Assembly (NCBI RefSeq): GCF_001083785.1
Contig: NZ_LAVL01000091.1
Span: forward strand, 1 to 33,279
Direction: 5' to 3'
Length of the DNA stretch: 33,279 nt
From: Nonomuraea sp. SBT364
Lineage (GTDB): Bacteria > Actinomycetota > Actinomycetes > Streptosporangiales > Streptosporangiaceae
A model generated the notes under the pieces. It was not told the origin of the DNA. It made no database searches and saw only the letters and a program-made list of their open reading frames with translations. A program made the position numbers and the translations under genes. Each line of letters starts with the position of its first letter. Position 1 is the first letter of the stretch. Shown piece after piece: positions 9,404 through 16,089 of this stretch.

Positions 9404-9453
9404 CCAAAAATAGAGTAACCACAAACTTAGAGTCACTGCAATTTTGGTACGAT
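9404..9453. promoter_or_regulatory. Divergent promoter/operator between the ABC exporter and the TetR gene
   Basis: A short AT-rich region carrying both promoters. On the minus strand TTGCAG (9441-9436) and TACTCT (9417-9412) are 18 bases apart, placing transcription start close to the exporter's GGAGG. On the plus strand TACGAT (9448-9453) lies 6 bases before the TetR ATG. Two direct copies of TAGAGT (9411-9416, 9428-9433) and a flanking CCAAAA / TTTTGG inverted repeat (9404-9409, 9442-9447) are candidate TetR operators. Confidence 0.5.
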
Positions 9454-9459
9454 GGAGCC

Positions 9460-10074
9460 ATGGGGTTGCGGGAGCGGAAGAAGCGCGAGACCCGGCAGCG
9501 CATCGCGGACGTGGCGATGGGACTGTTCGCGGCGCGCGGGTTCGACGACGTGACCGTGGCCGAGGTGGCGCGGGCCGCCGACGTGTCGGTCAACACGGTG
9601 TTCAACTACTTCCCGGCCAAGGAGGACCTGTTCCTCGACCGGCGCGACTGGGCCGAGGGCCGGCCGGAAGAGGTGGTGCGGCAGCGTGAGCCGGGCGAGA
9701 GCGTGGTGCGGGCGTTCCGGCGCGACGTGCTCGACGCGATCGCCACGCGGAGCTGGCGCTACGGCTTCAACGAGGGCAGCGACGTGTTCACCGGCATGGT
9801 GCGCGAGAGCCCGACGCTGCTGGCCCGCGTGCGGGAGTTCCACGTCGAGCGCGAGGAGGCGCTGGCCGCGGCGCTGGCGCGGGAGTCGGGCGCGGGCGGC
9901 GACGACGTCACGCCGCGGGTGGTCGCGGCCCAGATCCTCGGCGCGACCCGCGCCCTGTCCGACTACGCGGTGCGCCGGATGCTGGCCGGCGAGGCGTGGA
10001 GCTCAATCGAGCCCGCGCTGAAGGAGCAGACCGAAAGGGCGTTCGACCTGCTGGAGCACGGCCTGGGCGGCTAG
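9460..10074 (+). CDS. TetR/AcrR family transcriptional repressor
   Basis: A 204-residue regulator. Its N-terminal helix-turn-helix spans residues 9-55 (RETRQRIADVAMGLFAARGF, then the recognition helix VSVNTVFNYFPAKEDLF), followed by an all-helical ligand-binding and dimerisation domain. It is transcribed away from the ABC exporter and most likely represses both that operon and itself until the exported compound binds. The ATG at 9460 is chosen for the canonical MGLRERKKRETRQRI start. It has no well-spaced ribosome-binding site but a TACGAT -10 six bases upstream, so the transcript may be leaderless. Its stop overlaps the end of the convergent DUF4190 gene by 4 bases. Confidence 0.92.
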   Translation: MGLRERKKRETRQRIADVAMGLFAARGFDDVTVAEVARAADVSVNTVFNYFPAKEDLFLDRRDWAEGRPEEVVRQREPGESVVRAFRRDVLDAIATRSWRYGFNEGSDVFTGMVRESPTLLARVREFHVEREEALAAALARESGAGGDDVTPRVVAAQILGATRALSDYAVRRMLAGEAWSSIEPALKEQTERAFDLLEHGLGG

Positions 10075-10394
10075 TAGGAGCTGGTGATGCCGCCGAGCAG
10101 CGCCATCCCGCCGAAGAAGACGAAGATGATGGCGTAGAGGCCGACGACCGCCAGCATGAGGCAGGTGCTCACGATCCCGCAGATGCGGCCCGCCTGGACC
10201 ATGCCGCGGTTCTCGTAGACGTAGCCGCTGGAGTCGATCTCGCGGATCGCCTTGTTGCCCATGTTCCAGGCGAACGGGCCGAGGATCGCGCAGACGACCA
10301 GGCTCAGGATGCCGAGCACCAGGATCGTGGTGCCGTTCGGATGGGTCTGCGGCGGCGGGCCGTAATAGGAGGGGCCGTAGTTGGGATAGGACAT
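10071..10394 (-). CDS. Small DUF4190-type membrane protein
   Basis: A 107-residue protein with a Tyr/Pro-rich N-terminus (SYPNYGPSYYGPPPQ) and two long hydrophobic segments (about residues 23-42 and 67-95). A conserved loop between them contains GNKAIREI, matching the DUF4190 pattern. The ATG at 10394 with GGGGAG upstream is preferred over an in-frame ATG at 10466 that lacks a ribosome-binding site and would add an unrelated leader. The function of this family is unknown; it is common in actinomycetes. It is convergent with, and overlaps, the TetR gene. Confidence 0.82.
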   Translation of the reverse strand: MSYPNYGPSYYGPPPQTHPNGTTILVLGILSLVVCAILGPFAWNMGNKAIREIDSSGYVYENRGMVQAGRICGIVSTCLMLAVVGLYAIIFVFFGGMALLGGITSSY

Positions 10395-10468
10395 CGGCGC
10401 TCCCCCGTCGACTGGCGAATAGGCAGGATTTATACCACAGAGGTGATCGGCACCGCAGGTGATCAAGC

Positions 10469-10474
10469 TAGACT
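10469..10474 (+). promoter_or_regulatory. -10 element of a likely leaderless promoter
   Basis: TAGACT ends 6 bases before the ATG at 10481, placing transcription start at or next to the start codon. Two direct copies of AGGTGATC (10441-10448 and 10457-10464) lie just upstream, where an activator or repressor could bind. No clear -35 is visible. Confidence 0.45.
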
Positions 10475-10480
10475 CCGCGC

Positions 10481-10945
10481 ATGATCAAGGCCCTCTCCCA
10501 GAAGCTCGCAGGCTCCGAGTGGTTCGTGCAGGCCGGGCCCCGGCTGATGCGCGCGTTCGACCCGGTGGCGCGCAGGCTCGCGGGCAGCCGGATGACCGAG
10601 CGCGGGCGGATCCCCGCCCTGCTGCTGACCACGACCGGGGCGAAGTCGGGGCTGCCGCGCGCCGTCCCGCTGGCCTGCCTGCCGGAGCCCGGCGGCGCGC
10701 TGCTGGTCGTCGGCAGCAACTTCGGCGGCCCCCGCCACCCGGCCTGGACGGCCAACCTGCTGGCCGGCGGCCGGGCCACGGTGCGCTTCGGCGGCCGCGA
10801 GTTCCCCGTCACCGCGTCGATGCTGAGCGGCGCGGACCGCGAGGAGGCGTGGTCGCGCCTGGTCGCGCACCAGGCGGTGTACGCGCGCTACACCGAGCGG
10901 TCGGGAAGGGAGTTGCGGGTGTTCCGGCTGATTCCTCAGCATTGA
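10481..10945 (+). CDS. Nitroreductase/deazaflavin (F420)-dependent Ddn-like protein (DUF385)
   Basis: A 154-residue single-domain split beta-barrel protein of the family containing mycobacterial Ddn, which uses reduced coenzyme F420. Supporting motifs are ALLLTTTGAKSGLPRAVPLA and the signature GSNFGGPRHPAWTANLLAG (about residues 85-103), followed by a C-terminal VYARYTERSGRELRVFRL. Family members reduce quinones or other activated substrates, often protecting against oxidative stress; the true substrate here is unknown. There is no ribosome-binding site, but a -10 element lies 6 bases before the ATG, so the message is probably leaderless. Confidence 0.87.
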   Translation: MIKALSQKLAGSEWFVQAGPRLMRAFDPVARRLAGSRMTERGRIPALLLTTTGAKSGLPRAVPLACLPEPGGALLVVGSNFGGPRHPAWTANLLAGGRATVRFGGREFPVTASMLSGADREEAWSRLVAHQAVYARYTERSGRELRVFRLIPQH

Positions 10946-11000
10946 TCGTTTTGCGGGAGGATGAGCGCGACCGCCACCGTCCCCCGAGGAGCAGCACCCC

Positions 11001-11798
11001 GTGCGTGAACGCACCCGCGCCTTCCTGGCGCACCGGCGTTTCCAGCGCTTCATCGTCGCCGTCATCCTGATCAACGCGGCCACGCTCGGCCTGGAGACGG
11101 TGCCGTCCGTCGTCGAGCGCTACGGCGACCTGCTCACCGTCGTCGACCACGTGGCCCTCTACATCTTCGTGGCGGAACTCGCGGCCAAGGTGTACGCCGA
11201 GCGCCTGGACTTCCCCCGCGACCCGTGGAACATCTTCGACACGGTGATCGTGGCCATCGCGCTCGCCCCCGCCACGGGCGGGCTGTCGGTGCTGCGCTCG
11301 CTGCGCATCCTGCGCGCGCTGCGCCTGCTGTCGGTGGTGCCCAGCCTGCGGCGGGTGGTCTCGGCCCTGCTGCGCGCCATGCCCGGGATGAGCTCCATCG
11401 TGCTGCTGCTCTCCCTGGTCCTGTACGTGGCCGCCGTCCTGGCCACCAAGCTGTACGGGAACACGGCGCCGGAGCGGTTCGGCACGCTGCCCACGTCGCT
11501 GTTCACGCTCTTCCAGACGATGACGGGCGACGACTGGGGCAACATCGCCCGCGAGGTGATGACGCGGCACCCCACGGCGTGGATCTTCTTCACGATCTTC
11601 ATCCTGGTGTGCACGTTCGTGGTGCTCAACCTGTTCATGGCGGTCGTGGTGAGCGCCATGGACGAGGAGTCGGCCGCCGAGCTGGCCGAGCTGGAGGACG
11701 TCTCGGCGGCCTCGACGCAACGCATCCTGGACGAGCTGACCGCGCTGCGCCAGGAGGTGGCGGAGCTGCGCGGCCGGCTGACGCCGGACCGCGGCTAG
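11001..11798 (+). CDS. Voltage-gated cation channel, single six-transmembrane domain
   Basis: A 265-residue channel subunit of the NaChBac/NavAb superfamily, expected to assemble as a tetramer. S1-S3 fall in residues 14-85. The S4 voltage sensor has four Arg at three-residue spacing (R99, R102, R105, R108). S5 is MSSIVLLLSLVLYVAAVLATKLYG, the pore is SLFTLFQTMTGDDWGN and S6 is IFFTIFILVCTFVVLNLFMAVVV. The C-terminus is a heptad-like coiled coil ending DELTALRQEVAELRGRL, as in other bacterial channels. The selectivity filter TGDDW (T175-W179) differs from the sodium-channel TLESW. The GTG at 11001 has GAGGAG about 9 bases upstream. Ion preference is uncertain; calcium or non-selective conduction is possible. 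Confidence 0.92.
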   Translation: MRERTRAFLAHRRFQRFIVAVILINAATLGLETVPSVVERYGDLLTVVDHVALYIFVAELAAKVYAERLDFPRDPWNIFDTVIVAIALAPATGGLSVLRSLRILRALRLLSVVPSLRRVVSALLRAMPGMSSIVLLLSLVLYVAAVLATKLYGNTAPERFGTLPTSLFTLFQTMTGDDWGNIAREVMTRHPTAWIFFTIFILVCTFVVLNLFMAVVVSAMDEESAAELAELEDVSAASTQRILDELTALRQEVAELRGRLTPDRG

Positions 11799-11829
11799 CG
11801 CTCAGGCAGCGCTCAGGCAGCGCTCGGTC
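11797..11829. repeat. Three tandem copies of an 11-base unit between two stop codons
   Basis: AGCGCTCAGGC at 11797-11807 and 11808-11818, then AGCGCTCGGTC at 11819-11829. The array fills the convergent gap between the channel stop (TAG, 11796-11798) and the rpsD stop (11828-11830). The AGCGCT core is self-complementary, so copies can pair into short hairpins and might help terminate transcription on both strands. Confidence 0.85.
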
Positions 11830-12448
11830 AGCGCGAGTAGAACTCGACGACGAGCTGCTCGTCCACCGGCACGACGATCTGCTCGCGCTCGGGGCGGGAC
11901 GCCAGCGTGAACGTGAGGCCCGCCAGGTCCACCGACAGGTACGCGGCGGTCCGCTCGTCGGCGTGCACGCCCTCGGCCGCGGCGACGAACGGCTGCATCC
12001 CGCGCGACCGCTCCCGCACCGAGACGACCTGGCCGGGCTTGACCAGATAGCTGGGGATGTCGACCTTGCGGCCGTCGACGGCGATGTGGCCGTGCGTGAC
12101 GTACTGGCGGGCGGCGTAGATCGACGGCGCGAGCCCGGACCGCAGCACCAGCGAGGCTAGCCGGGTCTCCAGGATCGTGACCAGCTCGGCGCCCGAGGCG
12201 CCCGGCTTGCGGACCGCGAGGTCCCAGTAGCGGCGCAGCTGCCGCTCGGACACGTCGTAGTACCAGCGCAGCTTCTGCTTCTCCATCAGCCGCAGCCCGT
12301 AGTCGCCGCCGCTGCGGCGGTTGGTCTTGCGGCCGTGCTCGCCCGGCGGGTAGGGGCGCTGCTCGAAGTAGCGGACGGCTTTCCTGGTCAGCGGCACGCC
12401 CGCACGGCGAGACAGCCGCACCTTGGGACCGGTGTAGCGCACGTTCAC
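11828..12448 (-). CDS. rpsD: 30S ribosomal protein S4
   Basis: S4 is a primary 16S rRNA-binding protein of the small subunit. The 206-residue product has the expected PKVRLSRRAGVPLTRKAVRYFEQ N-terminus without zinc-binding cysteines, RPYPPGEHGR, the MEKQKLRWYYDVSERQLRRY helix region, the S4 RNA-binding domain (LETRLASLVLRSGLAPS, then QYVTHGHIAVDGRKVDIPSYLVKPG) and the terminal EQLVVEFYSR. It is not in an rpsM-rpsK-rpoA operon, so it is either a stand-alone rpsD as in Streptomyces or a second copy. The GTG start at 12448 lacks a good ribosome-binding site; a second in-frame GTG lies at 12442. An iron box sits 26-44 bases upstream. Confidence 0.93.
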   Translation of the reverse strand: MNVRYTGPKVRLSRRAGVPLTRKAVRYFEQRPYPPGEHGRKTNRRSGGDYGLRLMEKQKLRWYYDVSERQLRRYWDLAVRKPGASGAELVTILETRLASLVLRSGLAPSIYAARQYVTHGHIAVDGRKVDIPSYLVKPGQVVSVRERSRGMQPFVAAAEGVHADERTAAYLSVDLAGLTFTLASRPEREQIVVPVDEQLVVEFYSR

Positions 12449-12458
12449 CTCAGTGTGG

Positions 12459-12492
12459 TTAGGTAGTCCTTACTTAGGTGAGCCTAACCTAC
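12459..12492. promoter_or_regulatory. Iron box(es) for a DtxR/IdeR-type repressor
   Basis: The 19 bases at 12474-12492 match the DtxR/IdeR consensus TTAGGTTAGGCTAACCTAA at 16 of 19 positions by my count. A weaker overlapping copy (12 of 19) lies at 12459-12477. DtxR-family proteins often bind as paired dimers, so overlapping boxes are plausible. The main box overlaps a TACTAT -10 element (12490-12495) for the DUF2470 gene and also lies close upstream of rpsD, so iron could repress both genes. Confidence 0.78.
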
Positions 12493-12519
12493 TATCGAGT
12501 GTGATCTCAAGGAGGCGCC

Positions 12520-13221
12520 ATGCTCCCCATCCCGGAGCGGATCCGCACCCTCGCCGCGACGGCCGGTGTCGCCCGGCTGTCCGTCGACGGCGCTCCCTCA
12601 CCCGCGCGCGGCGGCGTGGACGAGCGCGGCCGCCCGGTGCTCCTGGTCCGTCCCGGCGAGGCGCTGCACGGGCTGCGCGACGACGCCGTGGTCGCGGTGA
12701 ACCTGACCGCGATGCGCCGCCTGGGGCAGGTCGAGCACCCGCGCGGACTGCTGGAGGTGCAGGGCTGGGCGCAGGCCGTGCCCGCCCCCGAGGCGCGCGC
12801 GGCGGCGGTCGCGGTGGCGGCGAGCGCCCCGGACGAGGCCCTGTTCCAGGCCCTTGAGGAGTACGGCAGGCCCGGCGCGCCCCGGCTGCTGCGGCTGGAC
12901 GTGGGACAGGTGGTCTACCTGACGGGCCAGGAGTCGGGCGTGCTGGACGCCGACGAATACCTGGACGCGCGGCCCGACCCGCTGGCGGAGACCGCCGAGC
13001 GGGTGCTCGCGCACGTCAACGCCTGCCACCGGCCGCAGCTCGCCGGCGGGGTGTCCCGGCAGCTCGGCGAGCCGGCCTCGGACGTGTGGCTGCGGGAGCT
13101 CGACGGCTTCGGAGCGACCGTACGGGCCGACGGGGCGCTCATCCGCTTCCCCTGGCCCGCCCCCGCTTCCGACGGCCGGGACCTGGAGACGGCGCTGAAC
13201 GGGCTCCTGTGCGCCTGCTGA
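12520..13221 (+). CDS. DUF2470 (HugZ-like) haem-utilisation-type protein
   Basis: A 233-residue protein with an N-terminal split-barrel region of the pyridoxamine-phosphate-oxidase-like fold (residues 10-140) and a C-terminal DUF2470 domain (about 150-232; AETAERVLAHVNACH through LRELDGFGATV to GRDLETALNGLL). In HugZ-type proteins this pair binds or degrades haem to release iron. The ATG at 12520 has AAGGAGG just upstream. The iron box over its promoter agrees with a role in iron acquisition: the gene would be off in iron-rich cells. Haem degradation itself is inference; a haem-binding or electron-transfer role is the main alternative. Confidence 0.8.
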   Translation: MLPIPERIRTLAATAGVARLSVDGAPSPARGGVDERGRPVLLVRPGEALHGLRDDAVVAVNLTAMRRLGQVEHPRGLLEVQGWAQAVPAPEARAAAVAVAASAPDEALFQALEEYGRPGAPRLLRLDVGQVVYLTGQESGVLDADEYLDARPDPLAETAERVLAHVNACHRPQLAGGVSRQLGEPASDVWLRELDGFGATVRADGALIRFPWPAPASDGRDLETALNGLLCAC

Positions 13222-13282
13222 TCCGGCGCCGCTAGTTGATCACGATTGTCCTGTCCGGGCACGCCGGGTCTCCGCGGGTGAC

Positions 13283-13288
13283 TATCAT
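13283..13288 (+). promoter_or_regulatory. -10 element of a possible leaderless promoter
   Basis: TATCAT ends 8 bases before the GTG at 13297, and the intervening bases (CTGCCCCT) hold no ribosome-binding site. No clear -35 is visible. Confidence 0.35.
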
Positions 13289-13296
13289 CTGCCCCT

Positions 13297-13824
13297 GTGG
13301 GACAGACGGAACGACGCGGGCGCATCCTGCAGATCTGCGGTGCGCTGACCGGCACGGTCATGGTCGCGCTCGCCGGCGTCCTGGCCGCGGGCGGGCTCAG
13401 CGGCGTCTCACTGACCCCGGCGAGCATGCCCGACCTCGGCGGTGACGCCCCGGCGCGCCGCAGCGGCATGCTCGTGTCGGTGCCCGTGAACGTCCCGGCC
13501 GCCCAGCCGTCACACCGCTCGCCGTCCCACCGTTCGCTGCCCCGCCGCGAGGTGACGGCCACCCCGGCGCCGTCCGACGCCGGCCCGACCGAAAGGGTCC
13601 CGTCGCGGGCACGCCGGTCCGGCGTCCCGTCCGCCCGGCCGACCTCCGTGGCGCCGTCGCCGGGCCGATCCGGGCCGGTCACCGAGGCCGGCCGCACCAG
13701 CGTCCCGGCGGCCCAGCCGCCGACCGGCGTCACGACGCCCCGGCCCGGCCGCCGGACGCGCACACCCGCGCCCGCCAAGCCGACGAAGGACCGCGGCGAC
13801 ATGCGGTTGCGCGGTTACCGGTAG
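13297..13824 (+). CDS. Membrane-anchored Pro/Ser/Arg-rich protein of unknown function
   Basis: A 175-residue protein with a short basic N-terminus (GQTERRGR) and one hydrophobic segment at about residues 11-35 that could be a signal anchor. It is followed by some 130 residues of low complexity rich in Pro, Ser, Arg, Thr and Ala, with no recognisable domain. It ends in a basic tail (KPTKDRGDMRLRGYR). I do not recognise a family. The composition resembles actinomycete exported or surface-exposed disordered stalks. Frame-consistent G/C third positions support coding, and the region sits between well-defined genes. An open frame on the opposite strand overlaps it and the end of the DUF2470 gene, but looks like a shadow. 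Confidence 0.55.
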   Translation: MGQTERRGRILQICGALTGTVMVALAGVLAAGGLSGVSLTPASMPDLGGDAPARRSGMLVSVPVNVPAAQPSHRSPSHRSLPRREVTATPAPSDAGPTERVPSRARRSGVPSARPTSVAPSPGRSGPVTEAGRTSVPAAQPPTGVTTPRPGRRTRTPAPAKPTKDRGDMRLRGYR

Positions 13825-13975
13825 CGACGCTTTCCGGATTAGCACGGTCCATCGATAATTACGGTCAAAAATTCGCTATTTCGGCCAGCAAGAAATCTCT
13901 GTTTATCGTCACTTATGCCCTCGGCGGCGTGGGATGGTGATCGCGATTCTTTGACACCCCCTCAAAGGAGAACCT
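13825..13975 (+). promoter_or_regulatory. AT-rich promoter region of the GH71 gene
   Basis: This 151-base gap is markedly poorer in GC than its flanks, especially 13845-13920. It contains several TA-rich hexamers (TATTTC near 13880, TATCGT near 13906) but no pair I can place confidently as -35 and -10. The AAAGGAG ribosome-binding site of the GH71 gene is at its right end. Confidence 0.4.
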
Positions 13976-16051
13976 TTGCTATCCCATCGACGGGCGGCAT
14001 TCGCCGCCTTCGTGGCGATCGCCTGCGCCGCCACGACCGGTGTGGCCACGGCGTCGGCCACTGTGTCGGCGCCGGTGAACGTTTCGGTGTCCGCGACCGA
14101 CGACGTGTTCATCAGCCAGGCGGCGCCCGCCACCGTTTACGGCGACGCCGAATGGATGTCGGTGTGCGTGAAAACGTGCAACGGCAAGACCGACGGCGAA
14201 CGCCGGGCGCTCACCGCGTTCAAGGTGTCCGGCATTCCGGCGGGCGCCACGAATGTCACCATGACTCTCCAGGTGCGCTCCACCCGGACGACCGGCACCA
14301 CGGTCTCGGCGCACAAGGTCACCGGCGCCTGGTCCGAGACCGGCACCTCGTGGAACAACCGGCCGGCGTTCGGCCCGGCCCTGGCCACGCGCACCGGCTT
14401 CACCTCCGGCCAGGTCGCCGCCCTGGACGTCTCGAAGGCGTTCGCCGGCAACGGCACCTATTCCTTCGGCCTGACGGCCTCCCAGGGCGTGGTGGCGGTC
14501 CTGTACTCCTCGCGCACCTCGGGCAAGGGCCCCACCCTCAAGATCAGCTACACCCCGGCCACGGGCACGCCGTCGCCCACGTCCTCGCCCACGTCCTCGC
14601 CCACCGCGACGGCGACGGCCACGGCTACTCCGACGAGCGGCCCGACCGCCGCGCCGACCACGCCCCCGGCGTCACCGGACGGCGTGTGCCTGCCGTTCGA
14701 CAAGCCGTCGGCGTCGGCACTGCGCTCCTACGACAAGAAGGTCTTCGCCTTCTACTTCCCGCCCTACCCGTTGTCGATCGACAACAAGGACCCGGCGAAG
14801 GACCAGTACGCCTCCTGGCTGAACCCCCTCGGCTCCAACGGCATGTACGCCGCGCAGGGCGGGCACTCGCGTGACCGGCCGCTGACCCGGCCGGTGCGCG
14901 GCGGCGACTGGCGCACGGCGGACTTCGAGGTGGAGGTGCGCCAGGCCATCGCGGCCGGCCTCGACGGCTTCATCTACGAGCACCACACCTCGGCCTCCGA
15001 CCAGCGCTTCAACCAGTTCCCCAAGATGCTGGCCGCGGCCAGGAACGTGGACCCGGGCTTCCGGATCATGCTGAGCCCCGACTTCCCCACCGCCAAGGGC
15101 GCCACGCACGACAAGGTCATCTCCGACATCCTGCTGGCCAAGGGACACCCGTCGCTCTACCACCTGCCCGACGGCACCATCCCGCTCGCGCCGTTCTACC
15201 CCGAGCGCCAGCCCCCGGCCTGGTGGGACGAGCTGCGCGCGAAGCTGGCCGGCAAGGGCATGAAGACCGTCCTGGTGCCGATCTTCCTGGACTGGCAGGG
15301 CTCCGGCAAGACGGAGTGGAACGACCACGTGGCCGGCTACTCCTCGTGGGGCGTGCGCTGGCAGAGCTCGACCGAGGGCTACAAGCGGGCGGGCCTGGAG
15401 GCGGCCGAGCGCGGCAGGTTCTACATGGCCCCGGCCTCGCTGGAGGACGTGCGCCCTCGTGACAAGCGCTACTGGGAGCCGTCCAACAGCGGCACGCTGA
15501 GGCAGTCGTTCGTCAAGGCCGACGAGGGCGGCGCGGCCATGATCTCGCTCATGACGTGGAACGACTACGCCGAGTCGTGGGTGGCCCCGTCGGTCGAGCG
15601 CGGCTACGCGCCGATGGACCTGATCGCGTACTACACGACCTGGTTCAAGACCGGCAAGTGGCCGGTCGTCAAGCGTGACGCGCTGTACTACTTCCACCGC
15701 AGCCACCACACCGACGCGCCGTTCGACGCGACGAAGCAGACGATCGGCCCGATCGCGGTCCCGTACGGCGACGCGGCCAAGAACGAGGTCGAGCTGGTCG
15801 CCTTCCTCAAGGAGCCCGGCGTCATCAGCATCAAGCAGGGCTCCGACGTGCGGACCAAGGAGGTCACCTCGGCCGGCATGGTGTCGTTCAAGGCGCCGCT
15901 GAAGCCCGGCACGACGCCGGTGTTCGAGCTGAAGCGGGGCGGCAAGCTCGTGCAGACGGTCAAGAGCCACACGCCGATCAAGGAGAGCCTGGTCTACCAG
16001 GACCTCATCAACCACGCGGGTGGCGGCCTGACCTGCCGGCGGCCCCTCTAG
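13976..16051 (+). CDS. Secreted GH71 endo-1,3-alpha-glucanase with DNRLRE/CBM-type domain
   Basis: GH71 enzymes cut alpha-1,3-glucan (mutan, fungal wall pseudonigeran). The 691-residue protein begins with a signal peptide (residues 1-27, ending ATASA). A DNRLRE-type beta-sandwich follows at about 33-190 (SATDDVFISQAAPATVYGD, SETGTSWNNRP, LDVSKAF). Residues 195-235 are a Ser/Thr/Pro linker made of repeats such as SPTSSPTSSP. The GH71 barrel starts near 255 (KVFAFYFPPYPLSIDNKDPA), continues through DRPLTRP, AIAAGLDGFIYE, DPGFRIMLSPDFP and SLMTWNDYAESW, and gives way to a C-terminal beta domain. The TTG start at 13976 is supported by AAAGGAG six bases upstream. A bidirectional hairpin lies directly after the stop. 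Confidence 0.9.
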   Translation: MLSHRRAAFAAFVAIACAATTGVATASATVSAPVNVSVSATDDVFISQAAPATVYGDAEWMSVCVKTCNGKTDGERRALTAFKVSGIPAGATNVTMTLQVRSTRTTGTTVSAHKVTGAWSETGTSWNNRPAFGPALATRTGFTSGQVAALDVSKAFAGNGTYSFGLTASQGVVAVLYSSRTSGKGPTLKISYTPATGTPSPTSSPTSSPTATATATATPTSGPTAAPTTPPASPDGVCLPFDKPSASALRSYDKKVFAFYFPPYPLSIDNKDPAKDQYASWLNPLGSNGMYAAQGGHSRDRPLTRPVRGGDWRTADFEVEVRQAIAAGLDGFIYEHHTSASDQRFNQFPKMLAAARNVDPGFRIMLSPDFPTAKGATHDKVISDILLAKGHPSLYHLPDGTIPLAPFYPERQPPAWWDELRAKLAGKGMKTVLVPIFLDWQGSGKTEWNDHVAGYSSWGVRWQSSTEGYKRAGLEAAERGRFYMAPASLEDVRPRDKRYWEPSNSGTLRQSFVKADEGGAAMISLMTWNDYAESWVAPSVERGYAPMDLIAYYTTWFKTGKWPVVKRDALYYFHRSHHTDAPFDATKQTIGPIAVPYGDAAKNEVELVAFLKEPGVISIKQGSDVRTKEVTSAGMVSFKAPLKPGTTPVFELKRGGKLVQTVKSHTPIKESLVYQDLINHAGGGLTCRRPL

Positions 16052-16056
16052 CACGG

Positions 16057-16088
16057 CGGCGGTCCTCCCCGATCCGGGAGGGCCGCCG
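16057..16088. terminator. Bidirectional hairpin terminator between GH71 and ROK genes
   Basis: A 13-base-pair stem (16057-16069 with 16076-16088) containing one G-T wobble and a six-base CGATCC loop. It occupies the whole convergent gap, from 5 bases after the glucanase stop to the ROK stop, and can serve both transcripts. Confidence 0.8.
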
Positions 16089-16089
16089 T

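Noticed and set aside
12915..13802. A 295-codon minus-strand frame covering the end of the DUF2470 gene and the Pro-rich gene
   Set aside because: It runs across the DUF2470 gene end and the intergenic gap without motif or start signal. The plus-strand gene has a membrane segment and a -10 element, so it is the better call, though its confidence is moderate.
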